The notes: generated by a model from the letters alone, not told the origin. Shown: positions 36,011-50,900, counted from the first letter of the stretch. The stretch: 64,000 nt of DNA from Trichomonas vaginalis G3 (GCF_026262505.1 NC_067207.1:7386252-7450251), one strand, 5' to 3'. Made by a program: numbers and translations.

Positions 36011-36850
36011 AAATAAATGTTTACGTTAATGTTTTGTCATGATTTCATCGTACATGTTTTGTCATGATTTCATCGTAAATGATTTGTCATGACTTCATCG
36101 TACATGTTTTGTCAAGACTTCTTCATCGTAATGAACGTACATGTTTTGTCATGATTTCTTCATCGTAAATGTTTTGTCATGATTTCTTCGTTTATGATTT
36201 GTCAAGACTTCTTCATCGTAATGAACGTAAATGTTTTGTCATGATTTCTTCATCGTAATGAACGTAAATGTTTTGTCAAGACTTCTTCATCGTAATGAGT
36301 GTAAATCAGACAAAAATATATTTTAGGTGAAGAGGTGAGATCTAACCTCTTTTCTCACCTCTTTTCTCACCTCATTGAATTTTCATGACTTCTTCGTATA
36401 TGTTTTGTCAAACATGAACGTAAATGTTTTGTCATGATTTCATCGTAAATGTTTTGTCATGATTTCATCGTAAATGATTTGTCATGACTTCATCGTACAT
36501 GTTTTGTCAAGACTTCTTCATCGTAATGAACGTACATGTTTTGTCATGATTTCTTCATCGTAAATGTTTTGTCATGATTTCTTCGTTTATGATTTGTCAA
36601 GACTTCTTCATCGTAATGAACGTAAATGTTTTGTCAAGACTTCTTCATCGTAATGAGTGTAAATCAGACAAAAATATATTTTAGGTGAAGAGGTGAGATC
36701 TAACCTCTTTTCTCACCTCTTTTCTCACCTCATTGAATTTTCATGACTTCTTCGTATATGTTTTGTCAAACATGAACGTAAATGTTTTGTCATGATTTCA
36801 TCGTAAATGTTTTGTCATGATTTCTTCATCGTAATGAGCGTAAATGATCC
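36010..36850 (+). repeat. Short ATGTTTTGTCATGA repeats with two AGGTGAAGAGGTGAGATC modules
   Basis: Short units of the form ATGTTTTGTCATGATTTC plus TTCATCGTAATGAACGTA are repeated irregularly. Two AGATCT modules of the GGTGA type are embedded (36322-36375 and 36683-36735). The whole stretch from about 36300 to 36660 is repeated once. The unit TTCAT-CGTA-ATGAA is itself a small hairpin. The right-arm mirror is about 51660-52125. Confidence 0.75.
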
Positions 36851-39800
36851 AAAAATAATGTTTAGGGTAGATGGTTAGATCTAACCTCATTTCTACCCTC
36901 ATTTCTACCCTCATGAATTTTCATACGGAATCTCTTCGTATATGTTTTGTCATGACTTCTTCATCGTAATGAGCGTATATTCTTTGTCAAACATGAGCGT
37001 AAATGATCCAAAAATAATGTTTAGGGTAGATGGTTAGATCTAACCTCATTTCTACCCTCATTTCTACCCTCAGCCGCTAAGCGGCGAGACCCAAAGGGTC
37101 TTGAATTTTCATACGGAATCTCTTCGTATATGTTTTGTCATGATTTCTTCATCGTAATGAGCGTATAATTCTTTGTCAAACATGAACGTAAATGATCCAA
37201 AAATAATGTTTAGGGTAGATGGTTAGATCTAACCTCATTTCTACCCTCATTTCTACCCTCATGAATTTCATACGGAATCTCTTCGTATATGTTTTGTCAT
37301 GACTTCTTCATCGTAATGAGCGTATATTCTTTGTCAAACATGAACGTAAATGATCCAAAAATAATGTTTAGGGTAGATGGTTAGATCTAACCTCATTTCT
37401 ACCTCATTTCTACCTCATGAATTTTCATACGGAATCTCTTCGTATATGTTTTGTCATGACTTCTTCATCGTAATGAGCGTATATTCTTTGTCAAACATGA
37501 GCGTAAATGATCCAAAAATAATGTTTAGGGTAGATGGTTAGATCTAACCTCATTTCTACCCTCATTTCTACCCTCATGAATTTTCATACGGAATCTCTTC
37601 GTATATGTTTTGTCATGATTTCTTCATCGTAATGAGCGTATATTCTTTGTCAAACATGAACGTAAATGATCCAAAAATAATGTTTAGGGTAGATGGTTAG
37701 ATCTAACCTCATTTCTACCCTCATTTCTACCCTCAGCCGCTAAGCGGCGAGACCCAAAGGGTCTTGAATTTTCATACGGAATCTCTTCGTATATGTTTTG
37801 TCATGATTTCTTCATCGTAATGAGCGTATATTCTTTGTCAAACATGAGCGTAAATGATCCAAAAATAATGTTTAGGGTAGATGGTTAGATCTAACCTCAT
37901 TTCTACCCTCATTTCTACCCTCATGAATTTTCATACGGAATCTCTTCGTATATGTTTTGTCATGATTTCTTCATCGTAATGAGCGTATATTCTTTGTCAA
38001 ACATGAACGTAAATGATCCAAAAATAATGTTTAGGGTAGATGGTTAGATCTAACCTCATTTCTACCCTCATTTCTACCCTCAGCCGCTAAGCGGCGAGAC
38101 CCAAAGGGTCTTGAATTTTCATACGGAATCTCTTCGTATATGTTTTGTCATGATTTCTTCATCGTAATGAGCGTATATTCTTTGTCAAACATGAGCGTAA
38201 ATGATCCAAAAATAATGTTTAGGGTAGATGGTTAGATCTAACCTCATTTCTACCCTCATTTCTACCCTCATGAATTTTCATACGGAATCTCTTCGTATAT
38301 GTTTTGTCATGATTTCTTCATCGTAATGAGCGTATATTCTTTGTCAAACATGAACGTAAATGATCCAAAAATAATGTTTAGGGTAGATGGTTAGATCTAA
38401 CCTCATTTCTACCCTCATTTCTACCCTCATGAATTTTCATACGGAATCTCTTCGTATATGTTTTGTCATGACTTCTTCATCGTAATGAGCGTATATTCTT
38501 TGTCAAACATGAGCGTAAATGATCCAAAAATAATGTTTAGGGTAGATGGTTAGATCTAACCTCATTTCTACCCTCATTTCTACCCTCAGCCGCTAAGCGG
38601 CGAGACCCAAAGGGTCTTGAATTTTCATACGGAATCTCTTCGTAAATGTTTTGTCATGATTTCTTCATCGTAATGAGTGTAAATGTTTTGTCGAAACTTC
38701 ATCGTACATGTTTTGTCAAGACTTCTTCATCGTAATGAACGTAAATGTTTTGTCATGATTTCTTCATCGTACATGTTTTGTCGAAACTTCATCGTACATG
38801 TTTTGTCGAAACTTCATCGTACATGTTTTGTCGAAACTTCATCGTATATGTTTTGTCATGATTTCTTCGTAAATGATTTGTCGAAACTTTTTCATCGTAA
38901 TGAGTGTATATTCTTTGTCAAACATGAGCGGAAATGTTTTGTCAAGACTTCTTCATCGTACATGTTTTGTCATGATTTCTTCATCGTAATGAGCGTATAT
39001 TCTTTGTCAAACATGAACGTAAATGATCCAAAAATAATGTTTAGGGTAGATGGTTAGATCTAACCTCATTTCTACCCTCATTTCTACCCTCATGAATTTT
39101 CATACGGAATCTCTTCGTATATGTTTTGTCATGACTTCTTCATCGTAATGAGCGTATATTCTTTGTCAAACATGAACGTAAATGATCCAAAAATAATGTT
39201 TAGGGTAGATGGTTAGATCTAACCTCATTTCTACCCTCATTTCTACCCTCATGAATTTTCATACGGAATCTCTTCGTATATGTTTTGTCATGATTTCTTC
39301 ATCGTAATGAGCGTATATTCTTTGTCAAACATGAACGTAAATGATCCAAAAATAATGTTTAGGGTAGATGGTTAGATCTAACCTCATTTCTACCCTCATT
39401 TCTACCCTCATGAATTTTCATACGGAATCTCTTCGTATATGTTTTGTCATGATTTCTTCATCGTAATGAGCGTATATTCTTTGTCAAACATGAACGTAAA
39501 TGATCCAAAAATAATGTTTAGGGTAGATGGTTAGATCTAACCTCATTTCTACCCTCATTTCTACCCTCAGCCGCTAAGCGGCGAGACCCAAAGGGTCTTG
39601 AATTTTCATACGGAATCTCTTCGTATATGTTTTGTCATGACTTCTTCATCGTAATGAGCGTATATTCTTTGTCAAACATGAACGTAAATGATCCAAAAAT
39701 AATGTTTAGGGTAGATGGTTAGATCTAACCTCATTTCTACCCTCATTTCTACCCTCATGAATTTTCATACGGAATCTCTTCGTATATGTTTTGTCATGAC

Positions 39801-42800
39801 TTCTTCATCGTAATGAGCGTATATTCTTTGTCAAACATGAACGTAAATGATCCAAAAATAATGTTTAGGGTAGATGGTTAGATCTAACCTCATTTCTACC
39901 TCATTTCTACCCTCATTTCTACCCTCATTTCTACCCTCATGAATTTTCATACGGAATCTCTTCGTATATGTTTTGTCATGACTTCTTCATCGTAATGAGC
40001 GTATATTCTTTGTCAAACATGAACGTAAATGATCCAAAAATAATGTTTAGGGTAGATGGTTAGATCTAACCTCATTTCTACCCTCATTTCTACCCTCATG
40101 AATTTTCATACGGAATCTCTTCGTATATGTTTTGTCATGATTTTTCATCGTAATGAGCGTATATTCTTTGTCAAACATGAACGTAAATGATCCAAAAATA
40201 ATGTTTAGGGTAGATGGTTAGATCTAACCTCATTTCTACCCTCATTTCTACCCTCATGAATTTTCATACGGAATCTCTTCGTATATGTTTTGTCATGACT
40301 TCTTCATCGTAATGAGCGTATATTCTTTGTCAAACATGAACGTAAATGATCCAAAAATAATGTTTAGGGTAGATGGTTAGATCTAACCTCATTTCTACCC
40401 TCATTTCTACCCTCATGAATTTTCATACGGAATCTCTTCGTATATGTTTTGTCATGACTTCTTCATCGTAATGAGCGTATATTCTTTGTCAAACATGAAC
40501 GTAAATGATCCAAAAATAATGTTTAGGGTAGATGGTTAGATCTAACCTCATTTCTACCCTCATTTCTACCCTCATGAATTTTCATACGGAATCTCTTCGT
40601 ATATGTTTTGTCATGACTTCTTCATCGTAATGAGCGTATATTCTTTGTCAAACATGAACGTAAATGATCCAAAAATAATGTTTAGGGTAGATGGTTAGAT
40701 CTAACCTCATTTCTACCCTCATTTCTACCCTCATGAATTTTCATACGGAATCTCTTCGTATATGTTTTGTCATGACTTCTTCATCGTAATGAGCGTATAT
40801 TCTTTGTCAAACATGAACGTAAATGATCCAAAAATAATGTTTAGGGTAGATGGTTAGATCTAACCTCATTTCTACCCTCATTTCTACCCTCATGAATTTT
40901 CATACGGAATCTCTTCGTATATGTTTTGTCATGACTTCTTCATCGTAATGAGCGTATATTCTTTGTCAAACATGAGCGTAAATGATCCAAAAATAATGTT
41001 TAGGGTAGATGGTTAGATCTAACCTCATTTCTACCCTCATTTCTACCCTCAGCCGCTAAGCGGCGAGACCCAAAGGGTCTTGAATTTTCATACGGAATCT
41101 CTTCGTATATGTTTTGTCATGATTTCTTCATCGTAATGAGCGTATATTCTTTGTCAAACATGAACGTAAATGATCCAAAAATAATGTTTAGGGTAGATGG
41201 TTAGATCTAACCTCATTTCTACCCTCATTTCTACCCTCAGCCGCTAAGCGGCGAGACCCAAAGGGTCTTGAATTTTCATACGGAATCTCTTCGTATATGT
41301 TTTGTCATGACTTCTTCATCGTAATGAGCGTATATTCTTTGTCAAACATGAACGTAAATGATCCAAAAATAATGTTTAGGGTAGATGGTTAGATCTAACC
41401 TCATTTCTACCCTCATTTCTACCCTCATGAATTTTCATACGGAATCTCTTCGTATATGTTTTGTCATGATTTCTTCATCGTAATGAGCGTATATTCTTTG
41501 TCAAACATGAACGTAAATGATCCAAAAATAATGTTTAGGGTAGATGGTTAGATCTAACCTCATTTCTACCCTCATTTCTACCCTCATGAATTTTCATACG
41601 GAATCTCTTCGTATATGTTTTGTCATGATTTCTTCATCGTAATGAGCGTATATTCTTTGTCAAACATGAACGTAAATGATCCAAAAATAATGTTTAGGGT
41701 AGATGGTTAGATCTAACCTCATTTCTACCCTCATTTCTACCCTCATGAATTTTCATACGGAATCTCTTCGTATATGTTTTGTCATGATTTCTTCATCGTA
41801 ATGAGCGTATATTCTTTGTCAAACATGAACGTAAATGATCCAAAATAATGTTTAGGGTAGATGGTTAGATCTAACCTCATTTCTACCCTCATTTCTACCC
41901 TCAGCCGCTAAGCGGCGAGACCCAAAGGGTCTTGAATTTTCATACGGAATCTCTTCGTATATGTTTTGTCATGACTTCTTCATCGTAATGAGCGTATATT
42001 CTTTGTCAAACATGAACGTAAATGATCCAAAAATAATGTTTAGGGTAGATGGTTAGATCTAACCTCATTTCTACCCTCATTTCTACCCTCATGAATTTTC
42101 ATACGGAATCTCTTCGTATATGTTTTGTCATGACTTCTTCATCGTAATGAGCGTATATTCTTTGTCAAACATGAACGTAAATGATCCAAAAATAATGTTT
42201 AGGGTAGATGGTTAGATCTAACCTCATTTCTACCCTCATTTCTACCCTCATGAATTTTCATACGGAATCTCTTCGTATATGTTTTGTCATGACTTCTTCA
42301 TCGTAATGAGCGTATATTCTTTGTCAAACATGAACGTAAATGATCCAAAAATAATGTTTAGGGTAGATGGTTAGATCTAACCTCATTTCTACCCTCATTT
42401 CTACCCTCAGCCGCTAAGCGGCGAGACCCAAAGGGTCTTGAATTTTCATACGGAATCTCTTCGTATATGTTTTGTCATGATTTCTTCATCGTAATGAGCG
42501 TATATTCTTTGTCAAACATGAACGTAAATGATCCAAAAATAATATTTAGGGTAGATGGTTAGATCTAACCTCATTTCTACCCTCATTTCTACCCTCAGCC
42601 GCTAAGCGGCGAGACCCAAAGGGTCTTGAATTTTCATACGGAATCTCTTCGTATATGTTTTGTCATGATTTCTTCATCGTAATGAGCGTATATTCTTTGT
42701 CAAACATGAACGTAAATGATCCAAAAATAATGTTTAGGGTAGATGGTTAGATCTAACCTCATTTCTACCTCATTTCTACCCTCATGAATTTTCATACGGA

Positions 42801-45800
42801 ATCTCTTCGTATATGTTTTGTCATGACTTCTTCATCGTAATGAGCGTATATTCTTTGTCAAACATGAACGTAAATGATCCAAAAATAATGTTTAGGGTAG
42901 ATGGTTAGATCTAACCTCATTTCTACCCTCATTTCTACCCTCATGAATTTTCATACGGAATCTCTTCGTATATGTTTTGTCATGACTTCTTCATCGTAAT
43001 GAGCGTATATTCTTTGTCAAACATGAGCGTAAATGATCCAAAAATAATGTTTAGGGTAGATGGTTAGATCTAACCTCATTTCTACCCTCATTTCTACCCT
43101 CATGAATTTTCATACGGAATCTCTTCGTATATGTTTTGTCATGATTTCTTCATCGTAATGAGCGTATATTCTTTGTCAAACATGAACGTAAATGATCCAA
43201 AAATAATGTTTAGGGTAGATGGTTAGATCTAACCTCATTTCTACCCTCATTTCTACCCTCAGCCGCTAAGCGGCGAGACCCAAAGGGTCTTGAATTTTCA
43301 TACGGAATCTCTTCGTATATGTTTTGTCATGATTTCTTCATCGTAATGAGCGTATATTCTTTGTCAAACATGAGCGTAAATGATCCAAAAATAATGTTTA
43401 GGGTAGATGGTTAGATCTAACCTCATTTCTACCCTCATTTCTACCCTCATGAATTTTCATACGGAATCTCTTCGTATATGTTTTGTCATGATTTCTTCAT
43501 CGTAATGAGCGTATATTCTTTGTCAAACATGAACGTAAATGATCCAAAAATAATGTTTAGGGTAGATGGTTAGATCTAACCTCATTTCTACCCTCATTTC
43601 TACCTCATGAATTTTCATACGGAATCTCTTCGTATATGTTTTGTCATGACTTCTTCATCGTAATGAGCGTATATTCTTTGTCAAACATGAGCGTAAATGA
43701 TCCAAAAATAATGTTTAGGGTAGATGGTTAGATCTAACCTCATTTCTACCCTCATTTCTACCCTCAGCCGCTAAGCGGCGAGACCCAAAGGGTCTTGAAT
43801 TTTCATACGGAATCTCTTCGTAAATGTTTTGTCATGATTTCTTCATCGTAATGAGTGTAAATGTTTTGTCGAAACTTCATCGTACATGTTTTGTCAAGAC
43901 TTCTTCATCGTAATGAACGTAAATGTTTTGTCATGATTTCTTCATCGTACATGTTTTGTCGAAACTTCATCGTACATGTTTTGTCGAAACTTCATCGTAC
44001 ATGTTTTGTCGAAACTTCATCGTATATGTTTTGTCATGATTTCTTCGTAAATGATTTGTCGAAACTTTTTCATCGTAATGAGTGTATATTCTTTGTCAAA
44101 CATGAGCGGAAATGTTTTGTCAAGACTTCTTCATCGTACATGTTTTGTCATGATTTCTTCATCGTAATGAGTGTAAATGTTTTGTCAAACATGAACGTAA
44201 ATGATCCAAAAATAATGTTTAGGGTAGATGGTTAGATCTAACCTCATTTCTACCCTCATTTCTACCCTCATGAATTTTCATACGGAATCTCTTCGTATAT
44301 GTTTTGTCATGACTTCTTCATCGTAATGAGCGTATATTCTTTGTCAAACATGAACGTAAATGATCCAAAAATAATGTTTAGGGTAGATGGTTAGATCTAA
44401 CCTCATTTCTACCCTCATTTCTACCCTCATGAATTTTCATACGGAATCTCTTCGTATATGTTTTGTCATGATTTCTTCATCGTAATGAGCGTATATTCTT
44501 TGTCAAACATGAACGTAAATGATCCAAAAATAATGTTTAGGGTAGATGGTTAGATCTAACCTCATTTCTACCCTCATTTCTACCCTCAGCCGCTAAGCGG
44601 CGAGACCCAAAGGGTCTTGAATTTTCATACGGAATCTCTTCGTATATGTTTTGTCATGACTTCTTCATCGTAATGAGCGTATATTCTTTGTCAAACATGA
44701 ACGTAAATGATCCAAAAATAATGTTTAGGGTAGATGGTTAGATCTAACCTCATTTCTACCCTCATTTCTACCCTCATGAATTTTCATACGGAATCTCTTC
44801 GTATATGTTTTGTCATGACTTCTTCATCGTAATGAGCGTATATTCTTTGTCAAACATGAACGTAAATGATCCAAAAATAATGTTTAGGGTAGATGGTTAG
44901 ATCTAACCTCATTTCTACCCTCATTTCTACCCTCATTTCTACCCTCATTTCTACCCTCATGAATTTTCATACGGAATCTCTTCGTATATGTTTTGTCATG
45001 ACTTCTTCATCGTAATGAGCGTATATTCTTTGTCAAACATGAACGTAAATGATCCAAAAATAATGTTTAGGGTAGATGGTTAGATCTAACCTCATTTCTA
45101 CCCTCATTTCTACCCTCATGAATTTTCATACGGAATCTCTTCGTATATGTTTTGTCATGATTTCTTCATCGTAATGAGCGTATATTCTTTGTCAAACATG
45201 AACGTAAATGATCCAAAAATAATGTTTAGGGTAGATGGTTAGATCTAACCTCATTTCTACCCTCATTTCTACCCTCATGAATTTTCATACGGAATCTCTT
45301 CGTATATGTTTTGTCATGACTTCTTCATCGTAATGAGCGTATATTCTTTGTCAAACATGAACGTAAATGATCCAAAAATAATGTTTAGGGTAGATGGTTA
45401 GATCTAACCTCATTTCTACCCTCATTTCTACCCTCATGAATTTTCATACGGAATCTCTTCGTATATGTTTTGTCATGACTTCTTCATCGTAATGAGCGTA
45501 TATTCTTTGTCAACATGAACGTAAATGATCCAAAAATAATGTTTAGGGTAGATGGTTAGATCTAACCTCATTTCTACCCTCATTTCTACCCTCATGAATT
45601 TTATACGGAATCTCTTCGTATATGTTTTGTCATGATTTCTTCATCGTAATGAGCGTATATTCTTTGTCAAACATGAACGTAAATGATCCAAAAATAATGT
45701 TTAGGGTAGATGGTTAGATCTAACCTCATTTCTACCCTCATTTCTACCCTCAGCCGCTAAGCGGCGAGACCCAAAGGGTTTGAATTTTCATACGGAATCT

Positions 45801-47200
45801 CTTCGTATATGTTTTGTCATGATTTCTTCATCGTAATGAGCGTATATTCTTTGTCAAACATGAACGTAAATGATCCAAAAATAATATTTAGGGTAGATGG
45901 TTAGATCTAACCTCATTTCTACCCTCATTTCTACCTCAGCCGCTAAGCGGCGAGACCCAAAGGGTCTTGAATTTTCATACGGAATCTCTTCGTATATGTT
46001 TTGTCATGATTTCTTCATCGTAATGAGCGTATATTCTTTGTCAAACATGAACGTAAATGATCCAAAAATAATGTTTAGGGTAGATGGTTAGATCTAACCT
46101 CATTTCTACCCTCATTTCTACCCTCAGATGAATTTTCATACGGAATCTCTTCGTATATGTTTTGTCATGACTTCTTCATCATAATGAGCGTATATTCTTT
46201 GTCAAACATGAACGTAAATGATCCAAAAATAATGTTTGGGTAGATGGTTAGATCTAACCTCATTTCTACCCTCATTTCTACCACTCAGCCGCTAAAGCGG
46301 CGAGACCCAAAGGGTCTTGAATTTTCATACGGAATCTCTTCGTATATGTTTTGTCATGACTTCTTCATCGTAATGAGCGTATATTCTTTTGTCAAACATG
46401 AACGTAAATGATCCAAAAATAATGTTTAGGGTAGATGGTTAGATCTAACCTCATTTCTACCTCATTTCTACCCTCATGAATTTTCATACGGAATCTCTTC
46501 GTATATGTTTTGTCATGACTTCTTCATCGTAATGAGCGTATATTCTTTGTCAAACATGAACGTAAATGATCCAAAAATAATGTTTAGGGTAGATGGTTAG
46601 ATCTAACCTCATTTCTACCCTCATTTCTACCCTCATGAATTTTCATACGGAATCTCTTCGTATATGTTTTGTCATGACTTCTTCATCGTAATGAGCATAT
46701 ATTCTTTGTCAAACATGAACGTAAATGATCCAAAATAATGTTTAGGGTAGATGGTTAGATCTAACCTCATTTCTACCCTCATTTCTACCCTCATGAATTT
46801 TCATACGGAATCTCTTCGTATATGTTTTGTCATGATTTTCTTCATCGTAATGAGCGTATATTCTTTGTCAAACATGAACGTAAATGATCCAAAAATAATG
46901 TTTAGGGTAGATGGTTAGATCTAACCTCATTTCTACCCTCATTTCTACCCTCATGAATTTTCATACGGAATCTCTTCGTATATGTTTTGTCATGATTTCT
47001 TCATCGTAATGAGCGTATATTCTTTGTCAAACATGAACGTAAATGATCCAAAAATAATGTTTAGGGTAGATGGTTAGATCTAACCTCATTTCTACCCTCA
47101 TTTCTACCCTCATGAATTTTCATACGGAATCTCTTCGTATATGTTTTGTCATGATTTCTTCATCGTAATGAGCGTATATTCTTTGTCAAACATGAACGTA
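36850..47200 (+). repeat. ~159-bp satellite-like array, left arm (roughly 60 monomers)
   Basis: A head-to-tail array of about 159-bp monomers, or about 188 bp when the 38-bp GC cassette is present. Monomers are 95-100 percent identical. On the minus strand each reads EEIPYENS then stop, GGGTAGAAATGAGG units, the perfect GGTTAGATCTAACC palindrome, TAAACATTATTTTTGGATCA and GTCATGACAAAACAT units. Two patches (38640-39010, 43818-44190) are made of short ATGTTTTGTC repeats and are near-copies of each other. Any open frames here are translations of the repeat. Confidence 0.9.
37073..37101. repeat. Double GC-rich hairpin cassette (first of about 21)
   Basis: GCCGCT-A-AGCGGC is followed at once by AGACCC-AAA-GGGTCT, two perfect 6-bp hairpins in an otherwise AT-rich monomer. 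It takes the place of an ATGA in the plain monomer. Others lie near 37735, 38081, 38587, 39569, 41050, 41239, 41903, 42409, 42597, 43260, 43765, 44587, 45751, 45938 and 46286 in the left arm, and near 49432, 49786, 49969, 50465 and 51406 in the right arm. Confidence 0.85.
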
Positions 47201-47401
47201 AATGTTTTGTCATGATTTCTTCATCGTAATGAGCGTATGTTCTTTGTCGAAACTTCATCGTACATGTTTTATCATGATTTCTTCATCGGAATGAGCGTAA
47301 ATGACCCAAAAATAATGTTTATGTTAGAATGTTAGATCTAACACCTTTTCTAACATGTTTTCTAACATGGAGGATTTCATTAGATATACACATTCTTCCC
47401 T

Positions 47402-47716
47402 AAACATTATTTTAGTTAAAGTCCATCAAATATTTTTAGGATACTTTCAAAAAATAATGTTTATATCAGATGAAACAGTAAAGTATTATATCTATTAAAT
47501 CGTCTATGATGTAAATTGTGTATAGAATGAAATGGAGGAAGAATGTTTATATCAGATGAAACAGTAAGTATTATATCTATTAAATCGTCTATGATGTAAA
47601 TTATGTATAGAATGAAATGGAGGAAGAATGTTTATATCAGATGAAACAGTAAAGTATTATATCTATTAAATCGTCTATGATGTAAATTATGTATAGAATG
47701 AAATGGAGGAAGAATG
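47402..47716 (+). repeat. Unique centre of the palindrome with three 86-bp repeats
   Basis: The arms meet here. The left arm ends with AACATGGAGGATTTCATTAG...ACACATTCTTCC (to about 47400) and the right arm starts with its inverse at about 47706. Between them an 86-bp unit containing TATATCAGATGAAACAGTAA and AATCGTCTATGATGTAAATT occurs three times (starting near 47459, 47545 and 47631). This is the only stretch of B with no inverted partner, so it would form the loop of a folded single strand. Confidence 0.85.
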
Positions 47717-47949
47717 TGTATATCTAATGAAATCCTCCATGTTAGAAAACATGTTAGAAAAGGTGTTAGATCTAACATTCTAACATAAACATTATTTTTG
47801 GGTCATTTACGCTCATTCCGATGAAGAAATCATGACAAAACATGTATGATGAAGTTTCGACAAAGAACATACGCTCATTACGATGAAGAAATCATGACAA
47901 AACATTTACGTTCATGTTTGACAAAGAACATACGCTCATTACGATGAAG

Positions 47950-50900
47950 AAATCATGACAAAACATGTACGAAGAGATTCCGTATGAAAATTCATGAGGG
48001 TAGAAATGAGGGTAGAAATGAGGTTAGATCTAACCATCTACCCTAAACATTATTTTTGGATCATTTACACTCATTACGATGAAGAAATCATGACAAAAGC
48101 ATTCACGTTCATGTTTGACAAAACATTTACGATGAAGAAGTCATGACAAAACCATTGACGACGAAACCATTGACGAAACTATTGACGATGAAACCATTGA
48201 TGACGAAACCATTAACGTAAACATTTACGTTCATGTTTGACAAAGAACATACGCTCATTACGATGAAGAAATCATGACAAAACATATACGAAGAGATTCC
48301 GTATGAAAATTCATGAGGGTAGATATGAGGGTAGAAATGAGGGTAGAAATGAGGTTAGATCTAACCATCTACCCTAAACATTATTTTTGGATCATTTACG
48401 TTCATGTTTGACAAAGAATATACGCTCATTACGATGAAGAAATCATGACAAAAATTACGAAGAGATTCCGTATGAAAATTCATGAGGTAGAAATGAGGGT
48501 AGAAATGAGGTTAGATCTAACCATCTACCCTAAACATTATTTTTGGATCATTTACGTTCATGTTTGACAAAGAATATACGCTCGTTACGATGAAGAAGTC
48601 ATGACAAAACATATACGAAGAGATTCCGTATGAAAATTCATGAGGGTAGAAATGAGGGTAGAAATAGGTTAGATCTAACCATCTACCCTAAACATTATTT
48701 TTGATCATTTACGTTCATGTTTGACAAAGAATATACGCTCATTACGATGAAGAAATCATGACAAAACATATACGAAGAGATTCCGTATGAAAAATTCATG
48801 AGGGTAGAAATGAGGGTAGAAATGAGGTTAGATCTAACCATCTACCCTAAACATTATTTTTGGATCATTTACGTTCATGTTTGACAAAGAATATACGCTC
48901 ATTACGATGAAGAAGTCATGACAAAACATATACGAAGAGATTCCGTATGAAAAATTCATGAGGGTAGAAATGAGGGTAGAAATGAGGTTAGATCTAACCA
49001 TCTACCCTAAACATTATTTTGGATCATTTACGTTCATGTTTGACAAAGAATATACGCTCATTACGATGAAGAAGTCATGACAAAACATATACGAAGAGAT
49101 TCCGTATGAAAATTCATGAGGGTAGAAATGAGGGTAGAAATGAGGTTAGATCTAACCATCTACCCTAAACATTATTTTTGGATCATTTACGCTCATGTTT
49201 GACAAAGAATATACGCTCATTACGATGAAGAAGTCATGACAAAACATATCGAAGAGATTCGTATGAAAATTCATGAGGGTAGAAATGAGGGTAGAAATGA
49301 GGTTAGATCTAACCATCTACCCTAAACATTATTTTTGGATCATTTACGTTCATGTTTGACAAAGAATATACGCTCATTACGATGAAGAAATCATGACAAA
49401 ACATATACGAAGAGATTCCGTATGAAAATTCAAGACCCTTTGGGTCTCGCCGCTTAGCGGCTGAGGAGAAATGAGGGTAGAAATGAGGTTAGATCTAACC
49501 ATCTACCCTAAACATTATTTTTGGATCATTTACGTTCATGTTTGACAAAGAATATACGCTCGTTACGATGAAGAAGTCATGACAAAACATATACGAAGAG
49601 ATTCCGTATGAAAATTCATGAGGGTAGAAATGAGGGTAGAAATGAGGTTAGATCTAACCATCTACCCTAAACATTATTTTTGGATCATTTACGTTCATGT
49701 TTGACAAAGAATATACGCTCATTACGATGAAGAAATCATGACAAAACATATACGAAGAGATTCCGTATGAAAATTCAAGACCCTTTGGTCTCGCCGCTTA
49801 GCGGCTGAGGTAGAAATGAGGGTAGAAATGAGGTTAGATCTAACCATCTACCCTAAACATTATTTTTGGATCATTTACGTTCATGTTTGACAAAGAATAT
49901 ACGCTCATTACGATGAAGAAGTCATGACAAAACATATACGAAGAGATTCCGTATGAAAATTCAAGACCCTTTGGGTCTCGCCGCTTAGCGGCTGAGGGTA
50001 AAATGAGGGTAGAAATGAGGTTAGATCTAACCATCTACCCTAAACATTATTTTTGGATCATTTACGTTCATGTTTGACAAAGAATATACGCTCATTACGA
50101 TGAAGAAGTCATGACAAAACATATACGAAGAGATTCCGTATGAAAATTCATGAGGGTAGAAATGAGGGTAGAAATGAGGTTAGATCTAACCATCTACCTA
50201 AACATTATTTTTGGATCATTTACGTTCATGTTTGACAAAGAATATACGCTCATTACGATGAAGAAATCATGACAAAAATATACGAAGAGATTCCGTATGA
50301 AAATTCATGAGGGTAGAAATGAGGGTAGAAATGAGGTTAGATCTAACCATCTACCCTAAACATTATTTTTGGATCATTTACGTTCATGTTTGACAAAGAA
50401 TATACGCTCATTACGATGAAGAAATCATGACAAAACATATACGAAGAGATTCCGTATGAAAATTCAAGACCCTTTGGGTCTCGCCGCTTAGCGGCTGAGG
50501 TAGAAATGAGGGTAGAAATGAGGTTAGATCTAACCATCTACCCTAAACATTATTTTTGGATCATTTACGTTCATGTTTGACAAAGAATATACGCTCATTA
50601 CGATGAAGAAATCATGACAAAACATATACGAAGAGATTCCGTATGAAAATTCATGAGGGTAGAAATGAGGGTAGAAATGAGGTTAGATCTAACCATCTAC
50701 CCTAAACATTATTTTTGGATCATTTACGCTCATGTTTGACAAAGAATATACGCTCATTACGATGAAGAAGTCATGACAAAACATATACGAAGAGATTCCG
50801 TATGAAAATTCATGAGGTAGAAATGAGGGTAGAAATGAGGTTAGATCTAACCATCTACCCTAAACATTATTTTTGGATCATTTACGTTCATGTTTGACAA

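Larger units (their letters stand above)
31163..47401 (+). repeat. Left inverted arm of element B
   Basis: This arm is 16.2 kb. The outer part (31163-36010) matches 52130-56793 in reverse almost base for base. The inner part is tandem repeat. It is about 7 kb longer than the right arm because its array has more monomers and an internal duplication, and its 119-bp repeat has five copies against three. Confidence 0.85.

Noticed and set aside
38683-39057. 124-codon open frame rich in MFCHDFF/VLSN peptides, with near-copies at 43861-44235 and shorter relatives at 45897, 49840 and 50343
   Set aside because: It is a translation of the tandem repeat units (ATGTTTTGTCATGA, TTCATCGTAATGA). It exists because the repeats lack stops in that frame, and its peptide follows the repeat boundaries.
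36850-47200. CRISPR-like regular repeat array
   Set aside because: There are no unique spacers, the whole monomer repeats, and the context is eukaryotic mobile DNA.
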